Source: Bacteroidales bacterium (GTDB taxonomy: Bacteria; Bacteroidota; Bacteroidia; Bacteroidales; UBA12077). From it: DNA of 53,735 nt. The stretch spans positions 1-53,735 of the forward strand of contig DAOWGM010000044.1 in NCBI GenBank assembly GCA_030637515.1, in the 5' to 3' direction. Positions within the stretch are counted from its first letter, which is position 1, and every line of letters begins with the position of its first letter. Positions 35,238 to 44,396 of this stretch are shown one piece after another. The notes beneath the pieces are model-generated. The model worked only from the letters and a program-made list of their open reading frames with translations. It was not told where the DNA came from and did not search any database. The translations under genes were made by a program, and so were the position numbers.

Positions 35238-38216
35238 ATGAGAAAAACTTTATTTATTAACCTGTTATGCTTTTTAAGCATTCATGTATTTTCACAACCG
35301 ATAAATGAACTTTATAAAGTATTACCAGATGTTCCATTTGATCAAAACCTTGAAGATAGATTTGGAGAATCAGTTGCAGTTGATGGAGATTATGCAGTTG
35401 CAGGTGCTCCAGAATATAATGGTAAAGGTTGTTCCTATGTTTTGTATAAAAATGGAGCATCGTGGGAGCAATTAGCAATATTAACAGCATCTGATGGTGC
35501 TGTAGGTGACGATTTTGGGTATTCTGTATTTATTTCTGGAGAAAATATTATTGTTGGTGCAAGGGGAGATGGACTTAATGGTATAAGTGGATCTGCTTAT
35601 GTATTCACAAAACCCACAGGTGGATGGGAAGATATGACAGAAACTGCTATATTAAGTGCTTCAGATATTGCTGTAGAGGATTATTTTGGCATATCTGTTT
35701 GCATCTCCGGTGATAATATTGTAGTTGGAGCATATGGCAAAAATGTTGAAACAGGATCAGTATATGTGTTTACGAAGCCTATATCCGGTTGGGAAAATAT
35801 GACAGAAACCGCAATATTAACTGCTTCAGATGGTGCTGAAAATGATAATTTTGGATGTTCAGTAAGCATTTCCGGTGTTAATGTTGTAGTTGGTGCTAAT
35901 AATACTGATAATGATGGAAATAATAAAGGATCAGCTTATGTATATACTAAACCTTCAGGTGGTTGGGAGAATATGACCCAAACAGCTAAATTAGCATCTT
36001 CAAATAGTGCTGCATATGATCAATTTGGATATTCTGTAAGCATTTCGGAAGATAATATAGTAATTGGTGCACCTTATACTGATGATGCCTGGAGTAATAT
36101 TGGTTCAGCCTATATATTTGCAAAACCTTCTGGTGGTTGGGAAGATATGACAGAAACTGTTAATTTAACAGCTTCAGATATTGCTGCAAACCTTTGGTTT
36201 GGTTATAGTGTTATTATCTCAGGAGATAACATTGTTGTTAATGCTTTTCTTGATGATGAAAACGGATTTGCAAGTGGATCAGCATATGTATTTACTAAAC
36301 CTTTAACCGGTTGGGAAAATATGACGGAAACTGCTAAATTACTTGCATCTGATGGTGAAGCATCTGATTATTTCGGTAAATCTATTGGTATTTCAGGAGA
36401 TAATATAATTATTGGAGCTTATAGTGATGATGATGCAGGAGATTATAGTGGATCTGTATATGCTTTTTCTAAACCGGTTGGTGACTGGGTGAATGCAAAT
36501 GAGGATCAAAAATTAATATCAGATTTATATACTGGATATTACGAGGGTCGTTTTGGATATTCTGTATCAATTGATGGAGAATATGCGGTTGTTGGAATGA
36601 CCGGTTATAAAAATTCACAAGGTTGTGCTTATGTTTTGCACTATACCGGATCTATATGGGAAATAAAAGGATTGCTTACAAATTCGGATGGTGAAGCATC
36701 TGATTATTTTGGGTATTCTGTATTTATATCAGGAGACAATATTGTGGTTGGTGCATATGGCGATAGCGAAAATGGGAGTTTTTCAGGATCAGTTTATGTA
36801 TTTACAAAGCCCTTATCCGGTTGGGAGAGTATGACAGAAATAGCTACATTAACAGCATTGGATGGTGCAGAATACGATTATTTTGGCATATCTGTTTCCA
36901 TGTCCGGAGATAATATTGTTGTTGGTGCAAATGGTGATGGGAGCTCAAGCGGATCAGCTTATATATTTACTAAAGCTTTAACCGGTTGGGAAAACATGAC
37001 AGAAACAGCGAAATTAACTGCTTCAGATGGTGCTGAAGAGGATAAGTTTGGCAATTCTGTTAGCATATCAGGAGATAATATTGTAGTTGGAGCCTATGGT
37101 AATGATGATAATGGAAATAGGAGTGGATCAGCTTATATATTTACAAAGCCTATAGAAGAATGGGTAAATATGACCGAAACAGCTAAGTTTTTGGCTTCAG
37201 ATGCCTCTGCAGAGAATTGGTTTGGTTATTCTGTAAGTATTTTTGAAGATGATGTTGTAGTGGGTGCAATTGGTGATATTGATAATGGGGATTTTTCTGG
37301 GTCCGTTTATGTATTTACAAAACCTTCAGGTGGCTGGACAAATATGACAGAAACTGCTAAATTGACTGCTTCAGATGGTGCTGAATATGATAATTTTGGC
37401 AAATCAGTTAGTATTTCCGGAGATAATATAGTTATTAGTGCTCCTTATAGTGATGATGACGGAAATAATACAGGATCAGTATATTTATTTTCTAAACCTT
37501 CAGATAGTTGGGATGATATGACAGAAACCGCTAAATTAGCTGCTGCTGATGCTAGTGCTGATGATTATTTTGGATATTCAGTAAGCATTTCAGGAGATAA
37601 TATTATTATAGGTGCTCTTAGCAACAATTTGGCAAATAATAGCGGATCGGCTTATTTTTACAAGAGAAATTCAGTTAATATAACTTCTCAGCCAACTGAT
37701 CAATTGGACATTAACGAGGAAGCAAATATTTCATTTTCTATATCTGCTGAAAATGCAGAATTTTATCAATGGCAGGTTAGTAATGATGATGGAGATAGTT
37801 TTTTAAATATTTCTGATAATGATACCTATTCTAATAGTGCAACAGAAAACCTTTCAGTTGTTTCTTCAAACGAATTGAATAATAATAAATATCGTTGTAT
37901 TGTTTCAAATGAATGGGGTAAAGTAAATAGTGAATCAGCCGTATTAACAATAAAATCTACAACTGCAATAAACGAATTGAATTTACAAGCTTTTTCAGTT
38001 TACCCAAATCCTGCAAAAGATAAGCTTTACATTGACTTTAATGAAAGTAAATCTGGATTAGTTCAAATTTATGATGTAACTGGGAAATTGGTGGCTGAAA
38101 AGAATGTTACTGAACAAACAGAAATTATAAATATTTCCGAGTTGGTTAATGGAATGTATATTGTTCAAATTCGTTCAGAAGAAAACTCAATTTCATATAA
38201 AATAATGAAAGAGTAA
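35238..38216 (+). CDS. FG-GAP repeat protein with T9SS sorting domain
   Basis: 992 residues. The signal peptide ends near HVFSQ. Residues about 30-810 are 14 FG-GAP-type repeats of about 55-58 residues (core FGYSVSISGDNIVVGAY, then GSAYVFTKP and GWENMTETAKL). Repeats 1 and 8 are of a distinct type (DGDYAVAG / DGEYAVVG with SYVL / AYVL), which makes the array two copies of a seven-bladed unit. An Ig-like domain follows (about 815-905: ITSQPTDQLDINEEANISF), then a type IX secretion C-terminal sorting domain (about 915-992: FSVYPNPAKDKLYIDF, GMYIVQI). The protein is therefore exported through T9SS and anchored or released at the cell surface; adhesion is likely but unproven. It lies between two copies of the hemolysin III 3' end. 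Confidence 0.88.
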   Translation: MRKTLFINLLCFLSIHVFSQPINELYKVLPDVPFDQNLEDRFGESVAVDGDYAVAGAPEYNGKGCSYVLYKNGASWEQLAILTASDGAVGDDFGYSVFISGENIIVGARGDGLNGISGSAYVFTKPTGGWEDMTETAILSASDIAVEDYFGISVCISGDNIVVGAYGKNVETGSVYVFTKPISGWENMTETAILTASDGAENDNFGCSVSISGVNVVVGANNTDNDGNNKGSAYVYTKPSGGWENMTQTAKLASSNSAAYDQFGYSVSISEDNIVIGAPYTDDAWSNIGSAYIFAKPSGGWEDMTETVNLTASDIAANLWFGYSVIISGDNIVVNAFLDDENGFASGSAYVFTKPLTGWENMTETAKLLASDGEASDYFGKSIGISGDNIIIGAYSDDDAGDYSGSVYAFSKPVGDWVNANEDQKLISDLYTGYYEGRFGYSVSIDGEYAVVGMTGYKNSQGCAYVLHYTGSIWEIKGLLTNSDGEASDYFGYSVFISGDNIVVGAYGDSENGSFSGSVYVFTKPLSGWESMTEIATLTALDGAEYDYFGISVSMSGDNIVVGANGDGSSSGSAYIFTKALTGWENMTETAKLTASDGAEEDKFGNSVSISGDNIVVGAYGNDDNGNRSGSAYIFTKPIEEWVNMTETAKFLASDASAENWFGYSVSIFEDDVVVGAIGDIDNGDFSGSVYVFTKPSGGWTNMTETAKLTASDGAEYDNFGKSVSISGDNIVISAPYSDDDGNNTGSVYLFSKPSDSWDDMTETAKLAAADASADDYFGYSVSISGDNIIIGALSNNLANNSGSAYFYKRNSVNITSQPTDQLDINEEANISFSISAENAEFYQWQVSNDDGDSFLNISDNDTYSNSATENLSVVSSNELNNNKYRCIVSNEWGKVNSESAVLTIKSTTAINELNLQAFSVYPNPAKDKLYIDFNESKSGLVQIYDVTGKLVAEKNVTEQTEIINISELVNGMYIVQIRSEENSISYKIMKE
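35325..37668 (+). repeat. 14 tandem FG-GAP coding repeats
   Basis: About 14 units of 160-175 bases, each coding for one propeller blade. Units 2-7 and 9-14 are closely alike; units 1 and 8 differ from these but match each other, giving a 7+7 pattern. The repeats could recombine with each other. Confidence 0.8.
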
Positions 38217-38239
38217 TTATTATAAGTCATATCCAAAGA

Positions 38240-38280
38240 AAAATATCCCTGTAATTTTTAATATTGCAGGGATATTTTTA
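38240..38280 (+). terminator. Rho-independent terminator after FG-GAP gene
   Basis: A 12-bp stem (AAAATATCCCTG / CAGGGATATTTT) with a loop of about 15 bases is followed by T-rich sequence. Confidence 0.82.
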
Positions 38281-38292
38281 TATTGTATAGTT

Positions 38293-38341
38293 AAGTGTTT
38301 GCCACTGGGTTGGTATATTTAGTTATACTTTAGAAAGATAA
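38293..38341 (+). pseudogene. Diverged remnant of hemolysin III 3' end
   Basis: It encodes S-V-C-H-W-V-G-I-F-S-Y-T-L-E-R-stop in the same frame as the hemolysin III C terminus (SVCHWVGIFKYTL). Two of the differences are synonymous (ATT/ATA, TTG/TTA) and one changes Lys to Ser. Its TAA stop ends one base before the DUF2459 ATG, as in a coupled operon. There is no homology further upstream. Confidence 0.8.
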
Positions 38342-38342
38342 A

Positions 38343-38981
38343 ATGAAATATTTTCTGAAAAAAATATTACTGTTCTCAATATTACTATTGCTTTTTATTA
38401 ATGGTAGTAGTGAGATTAATTCCGACTATTCAAATATTTCTGATGAAATAGTCTATATTGTTAAACATGAATGGCATACCGGATTAGTAGTAAATAGAGC
38501 TTCAGCTGAGAAGTATTTACCATCGTTAAAAAACGAATTTAAGAACTCTGATTTTATTGAAATAGGTTGGGGTGATAAGGCTTTTTATATGGCAGAAAAG
38601 GAAACTTTATGGCTTGGATTTAAAGCTGCCTTATGGCCAACAAAATCTGTAATACATGTTTTTGCATTTAATATACATCCGGAAATTTATTATAAAAATA
38701 ATGAAATGGTTAAGCTGGAATTAGTTGCTGCCGATTACAATAATTTATTAGATTACATTAATAAAAGTATCTATATTGACGAGATAGGGAATAATATTTT
38801 ATTAAGCGATAAGCAAAACAAAACCAGTAGATTTTATCTTTCTAATGAAAAATATCATTTGTTTAAAACGTGCAATGTATGGATCGCAAAAGCATTAAAG
38901 GAAGCTGGTATTTCAATAAATCCAATTTTTGCACTTACTTCAGGAAATGTAATTAAACAATTAAAAAGAAGAACTAAGTAA
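38343..38981 (+). CDS. DUF2459 family protein
   Basis: 212 residues with an N-terminal hydrophobic segment (about 5-20, signal or anchor). Family motifs: VKHEWHTGLVVNRA, FIEIGWGDKAFYM, LWPTKSVIHVFAF, FKTCNVWIAKALKEAG. The conserved His, and a Cys near the C-terminal part, resemble those of papain-fold peptidases (the family is proposed to be NlpC-like). The biochemical role is unknown. It directly follows the remnant of a hemolysin III gene, with its own possible TACTTTAG element within the remnant (38326-38333), but the position is too close to the start codon for a normal leader. Its stop overlaps the convergent DUF190 gene by eight bases. Confidence 0.83.
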   Translation: MKYFLKKILLFSILLLLFINGSSEINSDYSNISDEIVYIVKHEWHTGLVVNRASAEKYLPSLKNEFKNSDFIEIGWGDKAFYMAEKETLWLGFKAALWPTKSVIHVFAFNIHPEIYYKNNEMVKLELVAADYNNLLDYINKSIYIDEIGNNILLSDKQNKTSRFYLSNEKYHLFKTCNVWIAKALKEAGISINPIFALTSGNVIKQLKRRTK

Positions 38982-39336
38982 GCTTACTCATTTTACCCGA
39001 TTTATACATTAAAACTTCTGTTTTCTGAATTGTTGCCATAATTCCTTTAGGAATTGAATTGAGAATTGGTTTAATAGTCCTATAAAATTCTTTTATCTTA
39101 TTGGATTCGTCAACAATTTCGATTACTATGGGAAGTTTTTCAGTTAGTTCCCAAAATTTAGAGCTATGAATTTTACTACTTGCTCCAAATCCCATAACTC
39201 CACGTAACACAGTTGCTCCAGCTAAGCCTTCATCTTTAGCTTTTTTTGTAATTATTTCATAAAGTGGCTGATGATCAATAATATCTGTTGAGCTGACAAA
39301 TATTCTTAATAAGCTTAAATCCTGAGTTATATCCAT
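38974..39336 (-). CDS. DUF190 protein (PII-like) next to crcB
   Basis: 120 residues. DUF190 hallmarks are LLRIFVSSTD, LYEIITKKAKDEGLAGATVLRG, MGFGASS, LPIVIEIVDE and the closing strand. The fold is PII-like. Family members are regularly coupled to CrcB-type fluoride channels, as here (one base between the two genes), and are assumed to regulate or assist them. It is convergent with DUF2459, overlapping by eight bases. Confidence 0.9.
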   Translation of the reverse strand: MDITQDLSLLRIFVSSTDIIDHQPLYEIITKKAKDEGLAGATVLRGVMGFGASSKIHSSKFWELTEKLPIVIEIVDESNKIKEFYRTIKPILNSIPKGIMATIQKTEVLMYKSGKMSKLT

Positions 39337-39337
39337 C

Positions 39338-39715
39338 TTACATTATTTTTGAAAGTACATAACCTAAATAAACTGCTAAAAATCCCAGAAAGATACTTAA
39401 CCCTGAATATAGAAAAACAAAAAAGAATTGTCCATCCTGCATAAGTTTAAGGTTTTCACTGGTAAAAGTTGAGAATGTAGTGAAACCACCACAGAAACCA
39501 ACCATGAGAATCAATCTCCATTCTATAGAGAATGAAGGGTTCTTAAGAGCTAATCCCATTAAAAATCCAATAATTAAACTTCCAATTATATTTACAGTTA
39601 AAGTCCCTGCCGGAAATGAAGCAAATGATGATTCTTGTATAATTTTTGAAACGTAATATCGGGAAACACTACCGATAAAACCACCTGAACCAACTAATAA
39701 TATTGTTTTAAACAT
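39338..39715 (-). CDS. crcB: Fluoride exporter Fluc/CrcB
   Basis: 125 residues, four transmembrane helices. Conserved motifs: VGSGGFIGSVSRYYVSK, PAGTLTVNIIGSLIIGFL (pore Asn) and VGFCGGFTTFSTFTSE (central TM3 break and Phe/Thr/Ser fluoride track). CrcB dimers in dual topology export fluoride and protect against its toxicity. It is between a small membrane protein (four bases upstream) and DUF190 (one base downstream). I found no fluoride riboswitch-like sequence upstream of the operon. Confidence 0.93.
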   Translation of the reverse strand: MFKTILLVGSGGFIGSVSRYYVSKIIQESSFASFPAGTLTVNIIGSLIIGFLMGLALKNPSFSIEWRLILMVGFCGGFTTFSTFTSENLKLMQDGQFFFVFLYSGLSIFLGFLAVYLGYVLSKIM

Positions 39716-39718
39716 TGA

Positions 39719-40060
39719 TTACTTTTTAATTAATCCATTTATAGAAAGAATGCTAAATGCTAAAATACATATTACTAAAAACATCGCAATATATGCTTGA
39801 GGTTCTCGTAAGATGTATGTTATGGCAATTGTAAATATTGTTCCCACAAAATTTAAGACGACTGCAATACGAGAAAGACTATTTATGTTAACTTTTAATG
39901 TTGCTAAATTGTATAATCCCATAAAAATATAAGAGAGTCCTGAGCCGAAAAACCATAAAGCATCAGCATTAAATGATTTATAAAAAATAGGAGTTAATCC
40001 TGAGTGTATTACACCCAAAAGAATTAAAAGGTATATTGCAATTTTATATAAACGTTCCAT
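39719..40060 (-). CDS. Small four-helix membrane protein
   Basis: 113 residues, four hydrophobic helices (about 7-25, 35-55, 62-82, 90-108) with short loops. I do not recognise a family. It is the first gene of the minus-strand operon with crcB and DUF190 (three-base gap), so a role around fluoride or ion handling is possible but not supported by any motif. A TAAATTTG -7-like element lies upstream on the minus strand (40107-40114). Confidence 0.6.
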   Translation of the reverse strand: MERLYKIAIYLLILLGVIHSGLTPIFYKSFNADALWFFGSGLSYIFMGLYNLATLKVNINSLSRIAVVLNFVGTIFTIAITYILREPQAYIAMFLVICILAFSILSINGLIKK

Positions 40061-40134
40061 TAATCGTTTAGTAATAATGTAACTTAAACGGTATGATTTA
40101 TGTATACAAATTTATAAAACAAATTTCATTTAGC

Positions 40135-41079
40135 ATGTATCGTTTCAAATTCATATTAGCACTATTCTTGATTTTAAGTTTCTCTTGCAGAAAAGACAGA
40201 GATAATCCTATAAATGATTGGTTTCAGGATCCACCTGTAAACCCCGTGACAGAAACTATAAAAACTGTTATCCCTGTTGGTTACGCTGCATCTATTGCAG
40301 TAATGCATATGAAAGGCTATAGTATTCCTAATTTAAAATCGGAAAAACAAAAAAGCACAAATCTCTTGTATATCGATACCAATAGTGAAGATTATCCTTA
40401 TAAATTTAAAGGAGACAATTATGGACAAATGGTTGTTGCATATGTACAAACTGATGAAAATACAGCTTTAGTTTCAGTGTTTTTTACCGAAATGGATGTT
40501 GTTTCTGGTAGCTTTGAACTACAAAATGTAATAGCTTTTCCTGTAATTTATGATGAGTTAAATGATAAGATTACAGCCATATATGCTTCAATTGATATAA
40601 ATATAGGTTCAAACTCCGATATTGGATTAGATCTTACAACAACAGAAATGGAAGAGAGCCTTGGAAAACTTGATAATGAAAGAACTGAAATAACAGAAGT
40701 AGCAATAGAGCAGAATGCTTGGATTATTGATGTTTACCATCAAGGAACTTTTGATAATTTTTATGATGATAAGTTTAAAATATTTGGAGGACAACAAGCA
40801 GCTGCAGTAGAAGATTACGAGGTGGAATCTTCAGCAGGTGTGCTTCAAATGGCTATGATTAATGTTGAATTTTCATCTGATTGTGTTAAAAACCCGACAA
40901 GTGGATTTGTTTTTATGCAAGATATTGAAGTTGCTTCTTCTACAAATAGCAGTGAAATAGTATTTGGTCATGTTTTTTATGAATTCCATCCAAGTTGTGA
41001 TGGCGAAATATTAGTTGATTTTGCAACAGGTAATTTCATTTTTGCAATAGGAAAGGAACTTGATTTAGGATTAAATTAA
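40135..41079 (+). CDS. Predicted lipoprotein of unknown function
   Basis: 314 residues from the ATG at 40135, which puts a lipobox (LSFSC, Cys at 20) directly behind the signal; the ATG at 40093 would add 14 residues and bury the signal. The acidic residues after Cys favour surface or inner-membrane retention as usual for Bacteroidota. The body is beta-rich with repeated VVAYVQTDENTALVSVFFTE-like strands. I do not recognise a family. It is divergent from the crcB operon and convergent with the sensor operon (15 bases). Confidence 0.62.
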   Translation: MYRFKFILALFLILSFSCRKDRDNPINDWFQDPPVNPVTETIKTVIPVGYAASIAVMHMKGYSIPNLKSEKQKSTNLLYIDTNSEDYPYKFKGDNYGQMVVAYVQTDENTALVSVFFTEMDVVSGSFELQNVIAFPVIYDELNDKITAIYASIDINIGSNSDIGLDLTTTEMEESLGKLDNERTEITEVAIEQNAWIIDVYHQGTFDNFYDDKFKIFGGQQAAAVEDYEVESSAGVLQMAMINVEFSSDCVKNPTSGFVFMQDIEVASSTNSSEIVFGHVFYEFHPSCDGEILVDFATGNFIFAIGKELDLGLN

Positions 41080-41094
41080 AGTTATTAACTGTAA

Positions 41095-43608
41095 TTACAA
41101 ATTACCTTTAAAATCGAAGTTGAGTTGGGTTTGAAGATCTGAAATTTCTGAAATAATTTTCTTTATAGTGGTCTTTTCAATATCAGCTAATTCTTCAATA
41201 TTTATTAAATTATCGGGAGTTTGCTTTTTAAGAAGTTCGTTTGTTTGGAATCGGAATCGCATTAGCATCAAATAGTTATAGGATATATTTATTTCATTAT
41301 ATAATGTATTGCTAATAAGTTTTGCTGAATTTAGTTTTTCTAAACGTTGTATAGAGTTTGTCTCAGTAATTTTATTTTTTAAAGAATATATTCTGATAAA
41401 ACTTATGATTGGTAATATTATTTTTTTAATATCAAAAGCAGCGTGATCATTTACTTTAGAGTCGCCAACAATATTTCCAAAGAAATTAACCACAGACTTA
41501 TATTTCAAAATTGGATTTGCCATGTGTTGAAAAAATACAGCTTTATTCTCAATTTTATCGAAGATGTAATTTTGCAGATCCTTTGTTAAATCATCTTTTC
41601 CGTAGATACTTCTAAAATCAAAGAATATTCCTGCTTCTAAAATACTTTTCGGATCACTATTGTTTATCCAGCTTTTAAACTGATTTTTCCATTCATCTAA
41701 AGATAACACCCATTTTGGGTTATTAGCCATTACTTCTCCATTACAGTATTTAAATCCTAACTGATCAAGCGCTGTAGTAACTTTTTTACCTAACTCAAGA
41801 AAATACTTTTTATAAACTTGGTGATTTGCTTGATCAACATTATCAAAGATTATTGCATTGTCTTGATCTGTTGCTAAAGTCTGTTCCATTCTGCCTTCAC
41901 TTCCAACAGCTATAAAAGCAAAATTGCATGGAGGTTTACCTAATGATTCAATAGATAAAGTAATAATTTTTTGTGTTATAACATCTGTTAATGAAGTAAT
42001 AATATGTGTAATATTTTGAGTGCGGGCTCCACTATCGATCAGTGCTTTTATTAGAACCGGTAATCTGTTTGTTGTTTTTTCAATCTGATCAATATCTTCA
42101 GCATTTTCAACTTCTTTTACAAGAAAACTTATTGAGTTCCTCTGCATTTCATAAACATCGGAACTATTTAGAACTCCGGTAATTTCCGATTTGCTGTTTT
42201 TAATAGCCAGATGTGAAACACTTTTTTTATCAAAAATCAAAACAGCTTCATATAATAATATATTATCAGGCACACTAATTACAGGAGCCGACATGATTTG
42301 TGAAACTGAGATATTTGCCTCCTGTTTTTCTGCTATAATTCTCGATCTTAAATCACTGTCTGTTATTATACCTATTATATTTTCGTTTTGAGACACAAAC
42401 AAAACATTTGTATTCTTTCGTGTCATTATCACAGATGCTTCATATACAGAAGTGTTGACATCACATTTTATAATCTTTTTAATAAAATGAGCAATAGGTT
42501 GATTCATTAAAAGGAGTGAGGTTTGAATTTCACTTGAGAGTTCTTGAGTTTCTTTTTCAACGAGTTTAAGCTTTGTTAAATCTTTTACAATAATGATATG
42601 CCCTTCTTGTTTGCCAAAGAATACTTTTGAGATAGTTAATACAACATCTTTTAATGGTTTGTTAGGCTTTTTTAGTCGAGTATCGACAGAAACAGATTTG
42701 CCTGAGTTTTTAAACATTGATTTAACATAATCCCACTGAATATCGAAAATGTCATTAAAATTTAGCAATAATACAAAGCTGGCAGAGCTTCCAAACATGA
42801 TATTGAATTTCATATTTGAAAACATAATTTGATCATCTATTAAAAGTAATGTTCCATCTATAGATGCTTCAACCAAAGATTGATATTTTCTTCTAGAGGA
42901 TTTTAATTTATCCTCAATATCTTTTCTTCTTCGCTCAATGTCTAAACTTTGTTTAACAATAAAAAGGATTATGACACTAATTATACCAATAATAATAAAG
43001 GTTATTTTAACTAAACGCTTTTCAAGAGATGAAATTTCTTCTTTGACATCTTCCAGATAAATTCCTGTTCCAATTATCCAGTTCCAGTTACGATACATTT
43101 TTACAAAAGAAAGTTTGGGCACTATACGTAACGAATCATCTTTCCATTGCCACATATAATCAATAAAACCTTCACCGCTTTTCAATACTGTATCAACAGC
43201 AACAACAAAAAGAGCTTTGCCTTCCTGATCTTTGTAATTTAATAATTCTTTTCCGTTCAACTCAGTGCGATATGGATGCATAATCATTCGAGGGAACATA
43301 TCTATTATCCAAAAATAGTCCTTACTCTCAACACCATAACGCATTTTCCCTATTTTATTTATGGCCCGTTCTTGCGCTTCCTGAAGTGTAATAAGACTAT
43401 CTTTGTAATCCTGATCATAATCTTCGATTAGGCTCCATGCAGTATTCACCAATTCGCTTATCATTTCCCGTTTTTTATCCATGATATTATTCTCAAAAAC
43501 CGGGAGAATAAATATATAGATTGATAAGATAAACAAGACAACAGCAAGGATAGAAGGAAAAACAATTCCAGCGAAAAATTTTCTAATATCTTTCGGTGTT
43601 AAATGCAT
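41095..43608 (-). CDS. Cache-PAS-CBS-DUF294 membrane sensor
   Basis: 837 residues. TM1 (about 12-34), periplasmic single Cache domain (about 40-195; YFWIIDMFPRMIMHPYR, GKALFVVAVDTVL, YRNWNWIIGTGIY), TM2 (about 200-220), a PAS domain (about 235-350), a CBS pair (about 375-490), DUF294 nucleotidyltransferase-like domain (about 510-660) with GSEGRMEQ (569-576) and the metal Asp pair TDQDNAII, and a DUF294 C-terminal domain (to 837). The nucleotidyltransferase motif is close to that of GlnD/GlnE, with catalytic residues intact. DUF294-CBS proteins often accompany SSS-type carboxylate symporters; the fused Cache domain suggests direct sensing of the transported ligand. It is the last gene of the operon. 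Confidence 0.85.
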   Translation of the reverse strand: MHLTPKDIRKFFAGIVFPSILAVVLFILSIYIFILPVFENNIMDKKREMISELVNTAWSLIEDYDQDYKDSLITLQEAQERAINKIGKMRYGVESKDYFWIIDMFPRMIMHPYRTELNGKELLNYKDQEGKALFVVAVDTVLKSGEGFIDYMWQWKDDSLRIVPKLSFVKMYRNWNWIIGTGIYLEDVKEEISSLEKRLVKITFIIIGIISVIILFIVKQSLDIERRRKDIEDKLKSSRRKYQSLVEASIDGTLLLIDDQIMFSNMKFNIMFGSSASFVLLLNFNDIFDIQWDYVKSMFKNSGKSVSVDTRLKKPNKPLKDVVLTISKVFFGKQEGHIIIVKDLTKLKLVEKETQELSSEIQTSLLLMNQPIAHFIKKIIKCDVNTSVYEASVIMTRKNTNVLFVSQNENIIGIITDSDLRSRIIAEKQEANISVSQIMSAPVISVPDNILLYEAVLIFDKKSVSHLAIKNSKSEITGVLNSSDVYEMQRNSISFLVKEVENAEDIDQIEKTTNRLPVLIKALIDSGARTQNITHIITSLTDVITQKIITLSIESLGKPPCNFAFIAVGSEGRMEQTLATDQDNAIIFDNVDQANHQVYKKYFLELGKKVTTALDQLGFKYCNGEVMANNPKWVLSLDEWKNQFKSWINNSDPKSILEAGIFFDFRSIYGKDDLTKDLQNYIFDKIENKAVFFQHMANPILKYKSVVNFFGNIVGDSKVNDHAAFDIKKIILPIISFIRIYSLKNKITETNSIQRLEKLNSAKLISNTLYNEINISYNYLMLMRFRFQTNELLKKQTPDNLINIEELADIEKTTIKKIISEISDLQTQLNFDFKGNL

Positions 43609-43619
43609 GATTTAACAAG

Positions 43620-44396
43620 TTAGTTCTCTTTACGCTTAGGAGGGAATAATTTCTGAATTAAATTTCGTTTTTTCAAGGGTTTGCCTAATAAAATGTTAAG
43701 ATTATTTTCGGCTGTCAGATTTTGATCCCACAATTCGATCGCTTTTTGGTAATTATTGATAGCATTCTCATATTGCTCAAAATGACGGTGAATAATTCCC
43801 AAATTTGTATAAGCTACAGATAATCTTCTTTCTGTTTCGTATTGTGCAGTTTCAATTTCCTTAACCCTACTTTGAATAAATTTATTTTTTTGTTTTTCAG
43901 AATATTCGTTTTCCAGACCAGACAAAAAGTTCTTTTGAAGAAGTTTTTCTATTTGAACAGTGCTTTTATCTTTATATATTTTTATCCAGTTCTCATAAAT
44001 AGCAATACTTTCAAATACAGAATTCTGTGCTAATTTTAATAGGGAATCTTTTGATATTAAACTAAACTGTTCTGGTATATTCTCATAGATAGCCATTGTA
44101 AGGTAAGCAGCAGCTCTATTATTATATAGAACACCAACCTCAAAAGATTCGCCATAATGATCTATACCTTTATAGATATATTCAACTGAATCAAGTAATG
44201 CAAAAATATTTTCAAAATCATTAAGTGAAGTATATTCATTATATTTCTCATATAATTCGCGAGCCTGTATAACTCTTGGGTCTTTAGAATCGTTTATACC
44301 TTTATAATAGAAATAAGAAAAAGATATTACGATAAAAGAAAGAGCAATCATCGCGAGGATGAGTGCTCTTTTATTTTTATTTATTGAATAACTCAT
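43620..44396 (-). CDS. Membrane-anchored TPR protein
   Basis: 258 residues: an N-terminal helix (about 10-30) anchors a soluble part with alpha-helical repeats, the clearest being a TPR near the end (RRLSVAYTNLGIIHRHFEQ, YENAINNYQKAIELWDQN). The C-terminal tail is basic (KKRNLIQKLFPPKRKEN). Its ATG overlaps the symporter stop by one base (TAATG), and 11 bases separate it from the sensor gene, so it is translationally coupled. It probably links the transporter and sensor, but no partner is proven. Confidence 0.72.
   Translation of the reverse strand: MSYSINKNKRALILAMIALSFIVISFSYFYYKGINDSKDPRVIQARELYEKYNEYTSLNDFENIFALLDSVEYIYKGIDHYGESFEVGVLYNNRAAAYLTMAIYENIPEQFSLISKDSLLKLAQNSVFESIAIYENWIKIYKDKSTVQIEKLLQKNFLSGLENEYSEKQKNKFIQSRVKEIETAQYETERRLSVAYTNLGIIHRHFEQYENAINNYQKAIELWDQNLTAENNLNILLGKPLKKRNLIQKLFPPKRKEN

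Noticed and set aside
38973..38988. Palindrome AGTAAGCTTACT at the overlap of the DUF2459 and DUF190 genes
   Set aside because: It is within the coding ends of both convergent genes, is short, and has no T run; it is more likely coincidental than a terminator or operator.
40061..40134. Fluoride riboswitch upstream of the crcB operon
   Set aside because: I looked for the conserved GG-rich crcB-motif core on the minus strand and saw none; the leader is AT-rich.
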